Shown here: in pieces, positions 44,535 to 56,369 of the stretch
Layout of the letters: every line of letters begins with the position of its first letter
How positions within the stretch are numbered: position 1 is the stretch's first letter
Source of the DNA: Channallabes apus
Taxonomy: Eukaryota > Chordata > Actinopteri > Siluriformes > Clariidae
Assembly (NCBI GenBank): GCA_030522415.1
Contig: CM060111.1
Span: 46,417,559-46,481,558, forward strand
Reading direction: 5' to 3'
Length of the DNA stretch: 64,000 nucleotides
Translations under genes and position numbers: made by a program
Notes under the pieces: model-generated
The model's database searches: none
Seen by the model: the letters and a program-made list of their open reading frames with translations, nothing else
Told to the model about the DNA's origin: nothing

Positions 44535-45483
44535 AAGCCCCTCATACCCCTCCCCCCCCACACACACCTCCCCCCCACACACACCTCCCCCCTCCTCCTC
44601 CTTAACTAATAAACACTTCAGTGTTTTTATCCAGCTTGTTAACTAAGCGCTCGCGCTACCGCGGAAAGTCACGGCCAAAGTGTGTAAAATATAAACCCGC
44701 TTATGAGCGTTACTAGCTCCTGTACAGCTCCCCTCAGTCTGTGTCCCTCATCAACTGCATCACATTATATTACAGTCACAGAAATAACCTGCAGATTAAC
44801 TCTTAACCAAAGAATAAATAACTGCTGAATTTATCCAGACAACACGCGGTGAGATTCTCTCAGTATTTACAGAGAGCACAAACACTCTTCATCGGGTAGT
44901 GCAGCTCTTGTAATAGGGACATTAATAGTACTTTCGAAGCTTGAGCATGTTTTTGAGTTAAAGTGGAGTGACATTGTGAGTGTGTGACACTGACAGTAAG
45001 CTGTAATGTTAACTCCAGACTTGGTAAACAGATCATTAAGTTCTTAAAGTCACATCTGACCGCTGCTGGTGCTGCCAGTGATATTTAAAACGGCCAATAA
45101 AAAACTAAACTGGGAAATAAACTGTAAACTACCCCAAACACATTTTATAAAATAAAACATCACTTACCGTCCGTTAAGCCGCCATCTTCATCTCTGTAGT
45201 TTGGTAGCGTCAGTTCGGCGGGGGTGGAGGCAGGTTGTTAAAATCACGTGATTGCAACTCAGCGCAGCTGGCTTGTTTTAACATGTTCTTGAGAACGAAG
45301 CGCCATCTAGTGGTGGCACCAGGTAAATGAATAAATAGGGCTTGAATGGGCGTGTTTACTGTGAAATCTTGACACGCCTTTCTGGCAGAAAAGGGAGGGG
45401 GGATTACGGCGTGCATAGGCCATTCACACGCCATTCACACGTTAGCCACACATCAGCCACACTATTTGGCGTGGCTCCCACTG
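44535..45483 (-). mobile_element. TIR element, copy 2, inverted relative to 38,400
   Basis: About 950 bp aligning in reverse complement with 38,400-39,375. It includes the outer end CGTGGCTCCCACTG|TA at 45,470-45,485, the AAGATGGCGGC box and CGGTAAGTG donor-like site, and the pyrimidine tracts. The inner TIR is lost: homology stops at AACTATAACTTAATGAAGCC. With copy 1 it forms an inverted repeat around about 5.1 kb. Confidence 0.82.
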
Positions 45484-45485
45484 TA

Positions 45486-45778
45486 TCAATGATAATATAC
45501 AGTAATTTTATTGTTATCATGCTTATGTTTCTTTTACCTTTTTTTATAGACAGTTGTGACTGTGAAAATCATCAGCCACCTGTTTAATAGAGACCAAATG
45601 CAAACAAGCAGGCAAGATACAGACGGACCATCACTATGTCATGGAAAACACAGACTCTTCGATTCCTGCCTGCATGGGACCCTGGACCACGACAGGTGTC
45701 TGGTTTCGGGATAGATCTCTTGTATTTTTTTTAAGCGGTTGGCCACACGATAAGGCTTCACCTGTGACTGCATTCAAC
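45486..45778. other. Unassigned, with exon-like frame
   Basis: TTTTTTTATAG at 45,540-45,550 is acceptor-like and is followed by 53 open codons (VVTVKIISHLFNRDQMQTSR...). It could be a transposon exon. Not recognised. Confidence 0.25.
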
Positions 45779-45960
45779 CAGAGGTGGAAAGTAACGAATT
45801 ACATTTACTCGCGTTACTGTAATTGAGTAGTTTTTTTTTGTGTATTTCTACTTTTTAAAGTAGTTTTTAAAATCTGTAATTTTACTTTTACTTAAGTACG
45901 TTTTGTTTGAAGTATTGTAATTCGCTACTGACTAAAAAATAAATGAATGAAAATGCTAAA
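45779..45960 (+). mobile_element. hAT-type end fragment
   Basis: CAGAGGTGGAAAGTAACGAA and repeated TACTTTTACTTAAGTA-like motifs resemble the hAT MITE at 9,905-10,379. No second end was seen before the L2 copy. Confidence 0.6.
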
Positions 45961-46107
45961 ATAATAAAAATATTATGCTTTGTATAAATGCTCCGTTGCG
46001 CCGCGTGTGTGTATCATGTCCTGGTCGCGCGCCGCTCCAGACTCCACTCCAGGTTTTCTGACATCGGCATCTTCCTGACCTTCCACATGGTCGCTTCCGC
46101 CCTGAGA

Positions 46108-46145
46108 GTGACGTCATCGACTAGCGCGACCATATATAAACCGGA
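46108..46145 (+). promoter_or_regulatory. CRE plus TATA-like block
   Basis: GTGACGTCATCG is followed about 15 bp later by CCATATATAAACCGG. Together these look like a core promoter, just before the truncated L2 start. No start codon of a recognised gene follows. Confidence 0.35.
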
Positions 46146-46157
46146 GAGAGACGCGGG

Positions 46158-48598
46158 AAAAAGGAAAGATTGTGATTTTAACATTCATGTAGATGATGCT
46201 AACGACGCTTTAGCACTCACATTTATGGATTTACTAAATTCCTTTGGGGTTAAGCAAAATATAATTGGAGCAACTCACCGCTTTAATCATACGCTAGATT
46301 TAATTATATCCCATGGTATAGATGTCTCTAATATAGAGATCATACCTCAAAGTGATGATATCACAGATCATCACCTCCTGACATATACTCTACCCGTAGA
46401 ACAGATTAGCTGTGTCTCCCCACGCTATCAATCTGTTAGAAATATGAATCCCACCACTAAAGACAGATTCACAAGTAATCTGCCGGATCTGTCCCAATTT
46501 CTTATTAGACCCCTAAATGCAGATGATCTAGATGAAGTGACTAGCAGCATGGGCACTATTTTTACCAGTACATTAGACACTGTTGCTCCCATCAGATTTA
46601 AAAAAGTCAGAGATAAAACATTGGCACCGTGGTACAACAGTCATACTCGCGCCCTAAAGAGAGCAACCCGTAACCTCGAGCGAAAATGGAGGAAAACTAA
46701 ATTAGAAGTTTTTTGAATTGCGTATAAAGACAGTATGTGCAGCTATAGACAGGCTCTAAAAACTGCTAGGACCGAGCATCTTAGCCAACTGATAGCAAGA
46801 AACCAAAACAATCCCAGGTTCTTATTTAGTACAGTGGCTCGCCTAACAAAACCTAAGATGCCCGCAGAGAGTATCCCATCACAGTTTAGAAGTGAAGACT
46901 TTATGGACTTCTTTAATGAAAAAATCAATAATATCAGGAAGAAAATAATGGAGGTTCAACCTCTAATAGTATCTCACGATCCAGTTCAGCCTATAGCTTC
47001 ACATTTAGATTTTCACTGCTTTACAGGTATAGGACAGGAAGAGCTGTATAAACTTATCACCTCGGCTAAATCAACAACGTGCCTGTTAGACCCAATCCCA
47101 ACCAGATTTTTAAAAGAAGTGATGCTTACGGTTGGAGAGCCACTCCTAAACATTATTAATTCTTCATTACATCTAGGTCACGTCCCTAAACCTTTCAAGT
47201 TAGCAGTTATTAAGCCGCTTCTTAAAAAATCTAATTTGGACGCGAATGAAATAAAAAATTACAGACCGATCTCAAACCTCCCGTTCATATCAAAAATACT
47301 AGAAAAAGTAGTATCAGCTCAAATTTGCACATTCTTGCAGGATAACAACATCCTTGAAGAATTTCAGTCAGGTTTCAGGCCCCATCATAGCACAGAAACT
47401 GCACTAGTTAAGATTACAAATGACTTGTTTTTAGCTTCAGACCAAGGCTGCATCTCATTGCTAGTCCTGCTCGATCTTAGTGCTGCATTCGACACTATAG
47501 ATCATAATATTCACATAGATCACTTAAAAATTATATAGGTATTCAGGGACAGGCACTAAAATGGTTTAGATCTTACCTGTCTGATTGCTACCATTTTGTA
47601 GATCTAAATGGAGAACCGTCTGTTATAATGCCAGTGAAATATGGGGTCCCACAAGGGTCAGTTTTAGGACCTCTGTTGTTCTCAATATACATGCTTCCCT
47701 TGGGTAACATCATTAGAAGACATCATTAGAAGACATGGGATTAGTTTCCATTGTTATGCTGATGATACCCAATTATATATCTCAACTAAACCAGACGAAA
47801 TACCTAAGTTGTCTAGATTAACTGAGTGTGTCCAGGACATAAAAGATTGGGTGACCAATAACTTTCTTTTATTAAATTCAGATAAGACAGAGATATTACT
47901 TATTGGTCCAAAAACCAGCACACAACAGCTTTCACAATTCAGCTTGCGCTTAGAAGGATGTACTGTTATTACCAGCTCAGCAGTAAAAGATCTGGGGAGT
48001 AATATTAGACAGTAACTTGTCATTTGAAAATCAAATTTCAAATATCACAAAAACAGCCTTTTTCCATCTTCGAAATATTGCTAAACTTAGGAACATCTTA
48101 TCCGTATCTGATGCAGAAAAACTAGTTCATGCATTCATGACCTCCAGACTGGACTATTGTAATGCATTACTAGGTGGTTGTCCTGCATCCTCAATAAACA
48201 AGCTTCAGTTAATCCAAAATGCAGCTGCCAGGGTTCTCACTAGATCCAGAAAATATGATCATATAACCCCAATATTATCATCCCTGTACTGGCTACCTGT
48301 TCAGTTTAGAATAAATTACAAAATAGTATTACTTACATACAAGGCCTTAAATGGTCTAGCTCCCACATACCTAACCAGTCTTCTGATACGCTACAATCCA
48401 CCACGCGCCTTAAGATCACAAAACTCCGGACTTCTGGTAGTTCCCAGAATTTCAAAATCTACAAAAGGGGGTAGGGCTTTTTCATATTTAGCTCCAAAGC
48501 TTTGGAATAGCCTTCCAGACAGTGTTCGGGGAGCAGACACGGTTTCTCAGTTCAAAAGTAGACTCAAGACGCATCTTTTTAATCTGGCATACACATAA
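46158..48598 (+). pseudogene. L2 LINE ORF2, copy B
   Basis: The end of the endonuclease domain (NIHVDDANDALALTFMDLLN, DHHLLTYTL) is followed by the RT ([55 protein letters not shown]) and the C-terminal region. Lesions visible: TTTTTTGA stop near 46,710, a one-base deletion near 47,526, a duplicated CATCATTAGAAGA at about 47,708-47,733, and an extra G near 47,996. All are absent from copy A at the same places. Confidence 0.88.
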
Positions 48599-49335
48599 CT
48601 CATCCCAGTACTCATACTCCAGTACCCCTATACCGAATGGCAACTACGCTAATTCTCCCCATCTGTTCTGTATTTCTCTACCCATCCCGAGGCATCGGGA
48701 GATTTTGCCAGCTTCAGTAGACAAAGGCCGACCCTGCGAGGTTCCTGAGGCATCCAGAGAAGGACCAGCTCCAACTGGATTCAGCTTTATGATGGTTGGA
48801 GCTACACATGCTGCTTCTGTGCTTCCAGTGATCCAGACCTCATCTGCCCTCTGCACCTACTGACTCGTCCCTATGCTGAACTGGTCTTCATGACAAATTT
48901 AAATAATTTCTGTCATATTGAATTTTCACCTGCACAACACACAAGATGTTATATCATTTCTATCTGTTATCGCCCAAATGAGGATGGTTCCTCTCAAGGT
49001 TTCTTCCTAATGCCATCTCAGGGAGTTTTTCCTTGCCACCGTCGCCGTCACCCTTGGCTTGCTCATCAGAGAAATTTCATTCATTCGTCTCATTATTATC
49101 TGCACATTTTTCTCACACATCCACACTTCCAATTATTTTCTTTTCTATAATTATTATTATTTGTTTTTATTTATTTATTTTCTATTATAATTTTATTTAT
49201 TTATTTATTATTCTATATATAATTATTCTATATATATAATTTTTTTTTTTTTTTTTTTGTGAAGCTGCTTTGAGACAATGACCATTGTTAAAAGCGCTAT
49301 ATAAATAAAATTGAATTGAATTGAATTGAATTGAT
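46158..49335 (+). mobile_element. L2-type LINE, copy B
   Basis: A 5'-truncated copy closely related to copy A (10,848-22,318) but uninterrupted. It ends with the GCTGCTTTGAGACAATGACC motif, GCGCTATATAAATAAAATTG and (AATTG)n. It provides the empty-site sequence for both insertions in copy A. Confidence 0.9.
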
Positions 49336-49880
49336 TTTGCCGTTTTGATATTTAGTTGTGTATTCCGGTTTTTACTTTTTGCCTCCCATTGACTTTGATT
49401 ATTGCTTTGTCCCTTTGGTTTGGTTGGTCTTTGTATATATTTGTAGATCATTTCACTGGTTTTGGTTTAGGGAGTCCGGGAAGGTACCTGTATTTTTGTT
49501 TGTGTGTTTTGTTTTGTTTTTGCAGGTAATCTAGCTACTAAATATGAATACCATTTTGTTTATTATTTTGGCCTGGGTCCACCCTGAATCTGATCCTCCT
49601 CCTCCTACTGTTGTGTGTGTGTGTTTGTATATACAAACCTCATTATTTCATAATTTAGTACAAAATTTTATTACTCTTTCCACCTCTGCATACAACCAGC
49701 ACATGGACTGACCTCAGATTCCAGGAATGTTACCCTGCTGGTCACAGGGTCTGTGTGCATTGCAAATCAGTTTATGGTAGGCAGCAAAAAACACCATGAA
49801 AATGCCAGGTACGCAATGTTCACTTATGTCTTGAGTTAACACTAGTAGCGCTGCGCCAGTGTCACCTACTTTTAGCTACT
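49336..49880. other. Unassigned region
   Basis: T-rich sequence without a supported gene or repeat. Confidence 0.4.
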
Positions 49881-49884
49881 TGGG

Positions 49885-50140
49885 GCAGTGGTGGCTCAGT
49901 CGGTTAAGGCTGTGGGTTACTGGGTTACTGATCGGAAGGTCGGGGGTTCGAACCCCAGCATCGCCAAGTTGCCACTGTTGAGCCCTTGAGCAAGGCCCTT
50001 AACCCTATCTGCTCCAGGGGCGCTGCTCCATAAGCTGGCTGACCCTGCACTCTGACCCCAGTTTCCTAATTGGGATATGTGAAAATTGAGCAATTTCCCT
50101 CTGGGATTAATAAAGTTCTATAAAATTAAAAATAAAAAAA
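49885..50140 (+). repeat. tRNA-derived SINE
   Basis: The head has box A TGGCTCAGTCGGTTAAGGC and box B GGGTTCGAACCCC. The body has TTGAGCAAGGCCCTTAACCC and GGGCGCTGCTCCATAAGCTG, and the tail TCTGGGATTAATAAAGT is followed by an A-rich end. Confidence 0.88.
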
Positions 50141-50379
50141 AAAAAAATTTAACGCGATTCACCGGTCATATGACCGCCTATTGTTTTGAATGGGAAGCTG
50201 TCGCTGACACACAATGATTGCTAGATGGCGCTTTCACCCAAAGCAAATGGTTTAGCTACAAGATCAACTTGCACTCCGGACAATGTGCCATTCATTCCCG
50301 CGTTGCTGATCAGCGATATTCTTTTTCATATTCACCTGAGAAAACCTACTACAGAGTCTCTAAGGGGACATGTTTTGCA

Positions 50380-50476
50380 TTATAACCCAAAAGTTTTGCG
50401 ATATAACCCAAATCTTTTGCACTATACCCCAAAACCTTTGCTTTTTGGGTTATATCGCAAAAGTTTGGGGTTATAA
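50380..50476. repeat. Hairpin-forming inverted repeat
   Basis: Near-perfect 31-bp arms: TTTTGCGATATAACCC (left, within 50,380-50,410) and its complement GGGTTATATCGCAAAA (right, within 50,446-50,476), around a 35-bp loop. It lies directly outside the left end of DIRS-like copy 2. Confidence 0.85.
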
Positions 50477-50483
50477 CACAAAA

Positions 50484-50662
50484 CGTCTCGGGTTACATTG
50501 CTGTAACCCTGTTCCCTGAAAGGCGGGAACGAGATGCTGCGTGAAAACGCTATGGGAACCATTTTGTCTATTTTTGCCTATATATACCCTCGGTCAGGTG
50601 ACGTCATCTGATTAGACTCAGCTGCAGGTTATAAATACTGGTGAGCCGGCGACAACCTCAGA
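50484..50662. repeat. DIRS-like inverted terminal repeat, left
   Basis: Complementary to 54,341-54,518 (GTCAGGTGACGTCATCTGAT and GGTTATAAATACTGGTGAGC). Confidence 0.85.
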
Positions 50663-51821
50663 TTAATTTGTCTGAACGGACATCCAGTCACGTGGCAGTG
50701 CGGCATTCGGACGCAGCATCTCATTCCCGCCTTTCAGGGAACAGGGTTACAGAAATGTAACCCGAGACGTTCCCTTTCAAGGCTACACTCGATGCTGCGT
50801 GAAAACGCTAAGGGAACGAGAATACCAACGCTGCCGCACTACAAGTGTCTGGACCCCAAGGTTGTGTAGCGTGTGTGCACAAAGCCGAGAAGGTCTCAGA
50901 ACTATGCCTGGGCAGCTAACTCGGGGCTTTCCTTGAGCCCGGAGTAGCATGAACATCCAGATTATAATGTAACAAATGTGTGCGGGGAGGACCAACCCTC
51001 CGTGTCACACAATTGCTGCAGGGGAATACCTCTTGCTGGTGCAAAAGGAGGCGATCCCCCTGGTTGAACGAGCCCTGCTTCCTAGAGGTGAAGTGAACCC
51101 ACACGCCTCATAGGAGAGGGCAATATGCATCTCTCACCCAGTGTAGTGGCGGCCGCTTCAGCGGCACCAAGTCATGTAAAGGCTGCTCTGACCTACACCA
51201 CTGGCTGATGCAGTGGTGGTAAATCTGAAGAGCACGTACTGGACACAGTAAGTGAAGTCTCTCCTGCTCCGAAGCTGTAAAGGCGGAGGATGGAATGCTT
51301 CAAAACAATAGGGTGATGTTGTTTATGGACTTAGGCCGATAGCTCAGTGAGGATGCAGTTACGTGCGTCCTGAGAGTACTTGGGCACACGCCCGAGGACA
51401 ACTTTCCTGCAGGGACTCCAGCACTGAAACAATTCAGCAGTGGACTGGGTCTACCTGCTTCACACACACTTGCTGCAGGGGAATACCTCTTGCTAGTGCA
51501 ATAAATGAGGCGATCCCCCTGATTGAGTGAGCCCTGATTCCTAGAGGCGAAGTGAGCCCACGCGCCTCATAGGAGAGGCCAATAGCATCTCTCACCCAGT
51601 GTCACCCTTTAAAAACATTCCATTTGAGGGCATAAGCTCTTGAAGAGGGATACTTAATACAGAGTCAGGGAGTAGCAAACCGGACATTTGCTGATCTTGC
51701 GAGGCAAAGCGGTCCACCTCTGCTGCATGAAATCTCTCCCAGATTGACTGACTACTTCGGGGTGGGGTTTCCATTCCCCATGTGTCAGAGATTGACTGGA
51801 CAGTTACAACTGCTCTCACAT

Positions 51822-52106
51822 TCACATGCCCTGGAACGTAAATCGCGCTGAGGCAATTCGAGGCAATTGATGTGCCATCCGAGAAGAAGGCCTCTCCAGC
51901 ACCCTTGGGCTGGAACGGTCACTTAAGACCGCACCCCCGCCCGTGAGGGAAGCGTCTGTCGTTAGCATCTGCGATGACAAGACGAACTTAAAGTGGGACC
52001 CAGAGTCAGAAACTGGGGTCTGAACCACATAGGAAGTGTACGAAGCACCTGGCGCGTAAGCCTTGTTCGGGATCGGCCCTAGAGTGAAATCCCCTGTCTT
52101 AGCCAC
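51822..52106 (-). pseudogene. DIRS-like RNase H remnant, copy 2
   Basis: SSQMLTTDASLTGGGAVLSD is followed by a truncated SRMAHQLPRIASARFTF. It corresponds to 770-1,135 of copy 1, with the interior of the domain deleted. Confidence 0.65.
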
Positions 52107-54340
52107 AACTGAAATGCTCTCATGTGCCGAAGGCCCAAAGCACCGTGGATACGGCTGCCATGAGAGCTAAGATCTCTGAAAGTGATGGTCACTTTCTTGG
52201 TCTAGCTTGATTTCCTTGAGGGTGTTGATAATGGATTCGACACGAGCGGGAGACAGCTGTGCCCGCTTATGATTGAATCTCATGTGACACCCAAATCCTC
52301 AGAACAGGAAAGAGCACGCTTTCGTGATGTTGGGTCTCAATCCTCAGAAACAAGATGAGCTAAGGCGACATGCTGATGTCGAAGCACTAGCTAATGAGAC
52401 TGGGCCAGTCTATGTAATTCAAATATGGATGCCCTGGTAGTCATAAGAGCCAGAACTACATCCATGCATTTTAATATGTGCGGGTGAGAAAGCTAGACCA
52501 ACTGAAAGGACCCGATACTGGTAAGCTTGGCCCCCAAAAGCGAACCTCGGGTCTTTCCCTGTGTTGTGGCAATATTTCTATATGAAAGTAAGCATCCTTC
52601 AATTGATTGTCACAAATCGCTTGGTAGGATTTGAGAGCAATCACTTTAACAGTCAACATTTTGAAACTGTATTGTTTATTTTAGATAGCGGTACAGCCCA
52701 CGAAATCTAAAAATTTGGACGCAACCCCCTGTTCCTCTGGCCAAGGAATGCTGATTGTAGTTAGTCTGGACTCACTGTCTGGTAGGGGAACATGTTCCAT
52801 GGCCCCATTCCCCAGCAACTTCTGTCAGGAGATGTGCACTTTCCGGTTTCATGGAAGTGGAGATCACGCCATTTTGAAACGCGGAAGGTGATGAGAGCTG
52901 AGTCCTGTAGTTTCTCTACAGTGCTTAGTACCAAGGAGACTTGGTTAAACGGGGGGGGGGGGGGGGTGTTAGATGTTCGGCATCCTGAAACATGGCAGGA
53001 AAAACCAAAGAACTAACACTTTATTGGAGACTGGTGTTGCCCGAAACACCAGTGGTGGCGGAGCAAAAACACCGACCTCCTGGGGGTGTCAGGGAGACCA
53101 CTTCATTCTTGAAAGAAATTCTGCATGCCTCTCCCATTGGGGGGGCCACCCCCATGGTCCTGGGCACATGAACCTCAGGGCTTCTTTGTGAAGAAGACAA
53201 TATGCCAGTCTGACCCTCTTTGAGGCTGTTAGTGAGGCGCGTCGTACCCCAAAAGGGGTGGCAGGCTCAAAAACACACTCCTTGTGTTTCACGCCTCGCA
53301 ACAGTCAGACCCGGTCGAGACTGGGTGGCCGACAGTCCCGACTTTTGAGCACGGCGGGGAAGGAATTTCCCGAAGGCTTGTTCATATAACTTCGCCTCAT
53401 GAACCTAGTGGCGACCAAGTTAGCGATATCGCCAAACAGGCCAGAAGGCGAGATAGGGGCATCCAGGAGGAATGCACGATTCCTATCCTAAGATTCAACC
53501 ACAAGTGCCTACGCGCGAAACCCATCGCAGCCATAAAACGGCCGATAGCACGAGCTATCTGCTATTGTTGCACGCAGAGACAAGTCTGTGGCCCGGCGTA
53601 ATTCCAATAAGCCCTATCTGAAGAGCCCCACCAGTGCTCAAGTCTCTCAGCAGGTCAGCGTGGTAGTCCTGCAAAACCGCCATGGTGTGCAAAGGAGCAC
53701 CAACCTGAACTGCTGCCTGAAAAGCATTTCCCTTCAGGGAAGATGAAAGTCTACACAGCTTGAAAGGAAGTATTAGCTTTTCAGGAAGGATGATGTCCCA
53801 AGAGAGAGATAGTTTTTGAAGCGTCTATTCTATCTGGGCTACATCATATAACTCTGCGATTCCACATTAACTATATTTAAACTAAATAAGTCAATGGCAG
53901 GAAAACACAGGATTAATACAGCTTACTCCATGAGGGTTAACTCATATGGAGAAAGCTGGGGGAGCGCGTCGTTGAGGCTCGGCCCCCGCCCCCCAACCCC
54001 CCAATTATTCAATCTCCGCGGTTTAAACAAGATAGGATGTTTATCCTTACCCATTCCCAGGAAGCCCATGGCATGCTTGAGAGCCGACAGAGGGATTTCC
54101 CAATCCAACGAGGAAGTGAGTTTTAAGCACCAAAATGCGCCACGGCTCGGAGCTTCTCAAGGAATGCGAGGCGCGCGACCACTTTTTTAATCATAGCAGT
54201 AAAGATCGCCCTCCGATATGGATTATCACACACGGAGGGACATCTTGTTTAAAACTCCGATATCGGTGAGTTAAACACTTCTTATTTTGCTGGTTTAAAC
54301 ACAGCCACGCTCACAACAAGGTCAAGTGAAGCCAAATGAT

Positions 54341-54518
54341 CTGAGGTTGTCGCCGGCTCACCAGTATTTATAACCTGCAGCTGAGTCTAATCAGATGACG
54401 TCACCTGACCGAGGTTATATATAGCCAAAAAATTTGGCGTGTTTGCACACATGCTTCACAACCGGCAACAGGACAATATGGTTCCCATAGCGTTTTCACG
54501 CAGCATCGAGTGTAGCCT
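54341..54518. repeat. DIRS-like inverted terminal repeat, right
   Basis: See 50,484-50,662. The last few bases (TTGAAAGGG) are missing compared with copy 1. Confidence 0.85.
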
Positions 54519-55403
54519 CGAACATGGCTTTTTTTCTGCCCTTTTTTCTCTCCTCCTTTGTCCATCTAGGGGCTTCGTACTATATAAAAAATGAAAGCTC
54601 TACTTAATAAACGTTTTGAGAAAATTCATTAGTTCGTTCATTCTATTTGAAGCTTCTGAACTTCTTGGATGTTTTTTTTAGTGTGACAATGTTTTAGATG
54701 GAGCAGGAGCAGCGATTTAGTTCTGAACTCGCTTCCGTGAAATTTTCGCTAAAACAATGTAATGCAAAACAAAACCCCTCCTGAGGATATCAAGTTTTAT
54801 GTCTTTTGAATAAATCAGATATACCACAGCAGATAATAAACTATGATATGTCATAACTGAAGCAAACATCACAATTATGCCTCGTTTCATTCAGTGTTGC
54901 TAGGCAACTGACCACATGCCTAATCGGCGGGAACGTGGTTCACTTGGTCGCAGTATATTATAAACCTGCGGAATGTTTCACTGTTTATGCGCACATAAGA
55001 ATCATGTAAGAAAAGCGAGGGAAATGTGGAAGTGATTCGGTAACTACACGAGGTGTAACATCTGCATAGTGACACTAAACAGCTGAACAACTTGACTTTT
55101 CTGTTTACCTCTGAGAAAAAAAGCTGTATATTGTTTGTCTGTTTATATTTAGAATTTTTATAACAGTACAAGAAGATCTGTGTAGTTAGTGCCTGTGTAG
55201 AGAATAAATAAATGAGTAACACCTTCCAACCCACTCTCAAAAGAGTGCCATAGTCCATTGTTAGTTTTAATGACTTTGCTGAAACTAATTATCACTAAGT
55301 ACCCTAACAACATTGATCATGAGTTTCAGCTGAAACTAATTCTATACATGTAACAGAAAATGTAGATGTACCTGTCACGGTATATATAGACAGGTATACT
55401 CTA
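54519..55403. other. Unassigned region
   Basis: AT-rich, with no supported gene. Confidence 0.45.
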
Positions 55404-55686
55404 TACTCAGCAAAAAAAAGAAATGTCCCCCTTTTTTAGGACTGTGTATTTCAACAATAATGTTGTAAAAATCCAGATAACTTTACAGATCTTCATTGTA
55501 AAGTGTTTAAACAATGTTTTCCATGCATGTTCAATTAACCATAATCAATTAATTAACATGCACCTGTGGAATGGTCGTTAAGACCTTAACAGCTTACAGA
55601 AAGTAGGCATTTAAGGTCACAGTTCTAAAAACGCAGGACACTAAAGAGACTTGTCTACCGACTGTGAAAAACACCCAAAGAAAGAT

Positions 55687-56020
55687 GCCCAGGGTCCCTG
55701 CTCATCTGCGTGAACGTGCATTAGGCATGCTGCAGGGAGGCATGAGGACTGCTGATGTAGCTATAGGGCAATAAATCACCATGTCCGCACCGTGAAACGC
55801 CTAAGACAGCGCAACAGGGAGACAGGAAGGACAGCTGATCATCCTCGCAGTGGAAGACCACGTGTAACAACACCTGCACAGGATGGGTACATCCGAATAT
55901 CACACCTGCGTGACAGGTACAGGATGGCCACAACAACTGCCCGAGTCACACCAGGAACACACAATCCCTCCATCTCACAGCATGAACTGACAAATCTGGT
56001 CCAGTCCATGAGGAGGAGAT
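55687..56020 (+). pseudogene. Tc1 transposase N-terminus (element a)
   Basis: Paired-like DNA-binding region with GRPR hinge (SGRPRVTT), followed by YIRISHLRDRYRMATTTAR. One stop or frame change near 55,770 (AIGQ*). It ends at the insertion. No DDE residues are left. Confidence 0.75.
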
Positions 56021-56144
56021 TCAATTCAATTCAGTTTTATTTGTATAGCGCTTTTAACAATTGACATTGTCTCAAAACAGCTTTACACAATCAAAAGAAT
56101 TATTTAAGTTTGCATGGAATGTGAATGTGTATGAATCAAAATGA
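56021..56144 (-). repeat. L2-type 3' tail inserted in Tc1
   Basis: TCAATTCAATTCAGTTTTAT, then TAGCGCTTTTAACAATTGAC and TTGTCTCAAAACAGCTTTAC: the reverse complement of the L2 3' end. Confidence 0.8.
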
Positions 56145-56369
56145 TGCACTGCAGTACTTGAAGCAGCTGGTGGCCACACCAGATACTGACTGCTACTGAC
56201 TGATTTTCAGCCTCCCTTCATTCAGGGACACATTGGGAAACATTTTTACTTTATGTCTTATGGTGTTGACTCTTTTAGTGTTCATACAAATATTTACACA
56301 TTAAGTTTACTGAAAGTAAAAAGAGTTGAAAGTCAGAGGACGTTTCTTTTTTTGCTGAGTGTATATATA

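Larger units (their letters stand above)
50484..54518 (-). mobile_element. DIRS-like retrotransposon, copy 2
   Basis: About 4 kb bounded by inverted terminal repeats (50,484-50,662 and 54,341-54,518). A sequence combining both termini lies just inside the left repeat at about 50,712-50,820 (GAACAGGGTTACAGAAATGT, then CGAGACGTTCCCTTTCAAGG and CTACACTCGATGCTGCGTGA), as expected of the internal complementary region of DIRS elements. RNase H remnant (MLTTDASLTGGGAVL) on the minus strand near 51,980. Frames are heavily broken, and the length is below that of an autonomous DIRS element (about 6 kb). Confidence 0.8.
55405..56362 (+). mobile_element. Tc1-like element a, internally deleted
   Basis: Inverted ends ACTCAGCAAAAAAAAGAAAT and CGTTTCTTTTTTTGCTGAGT. 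The transposase N-terminus is readable: MPRVPAHLRERALGMLQGGM, then VRTVKRLRQRNRETGRTADH and PRSGRPRVTTP, a Tc1-type helix-turn-helix pair. The catalytic domain is gone. A 123-bp L2-type tail is inserted at 56,021. Confidence 0.85.
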
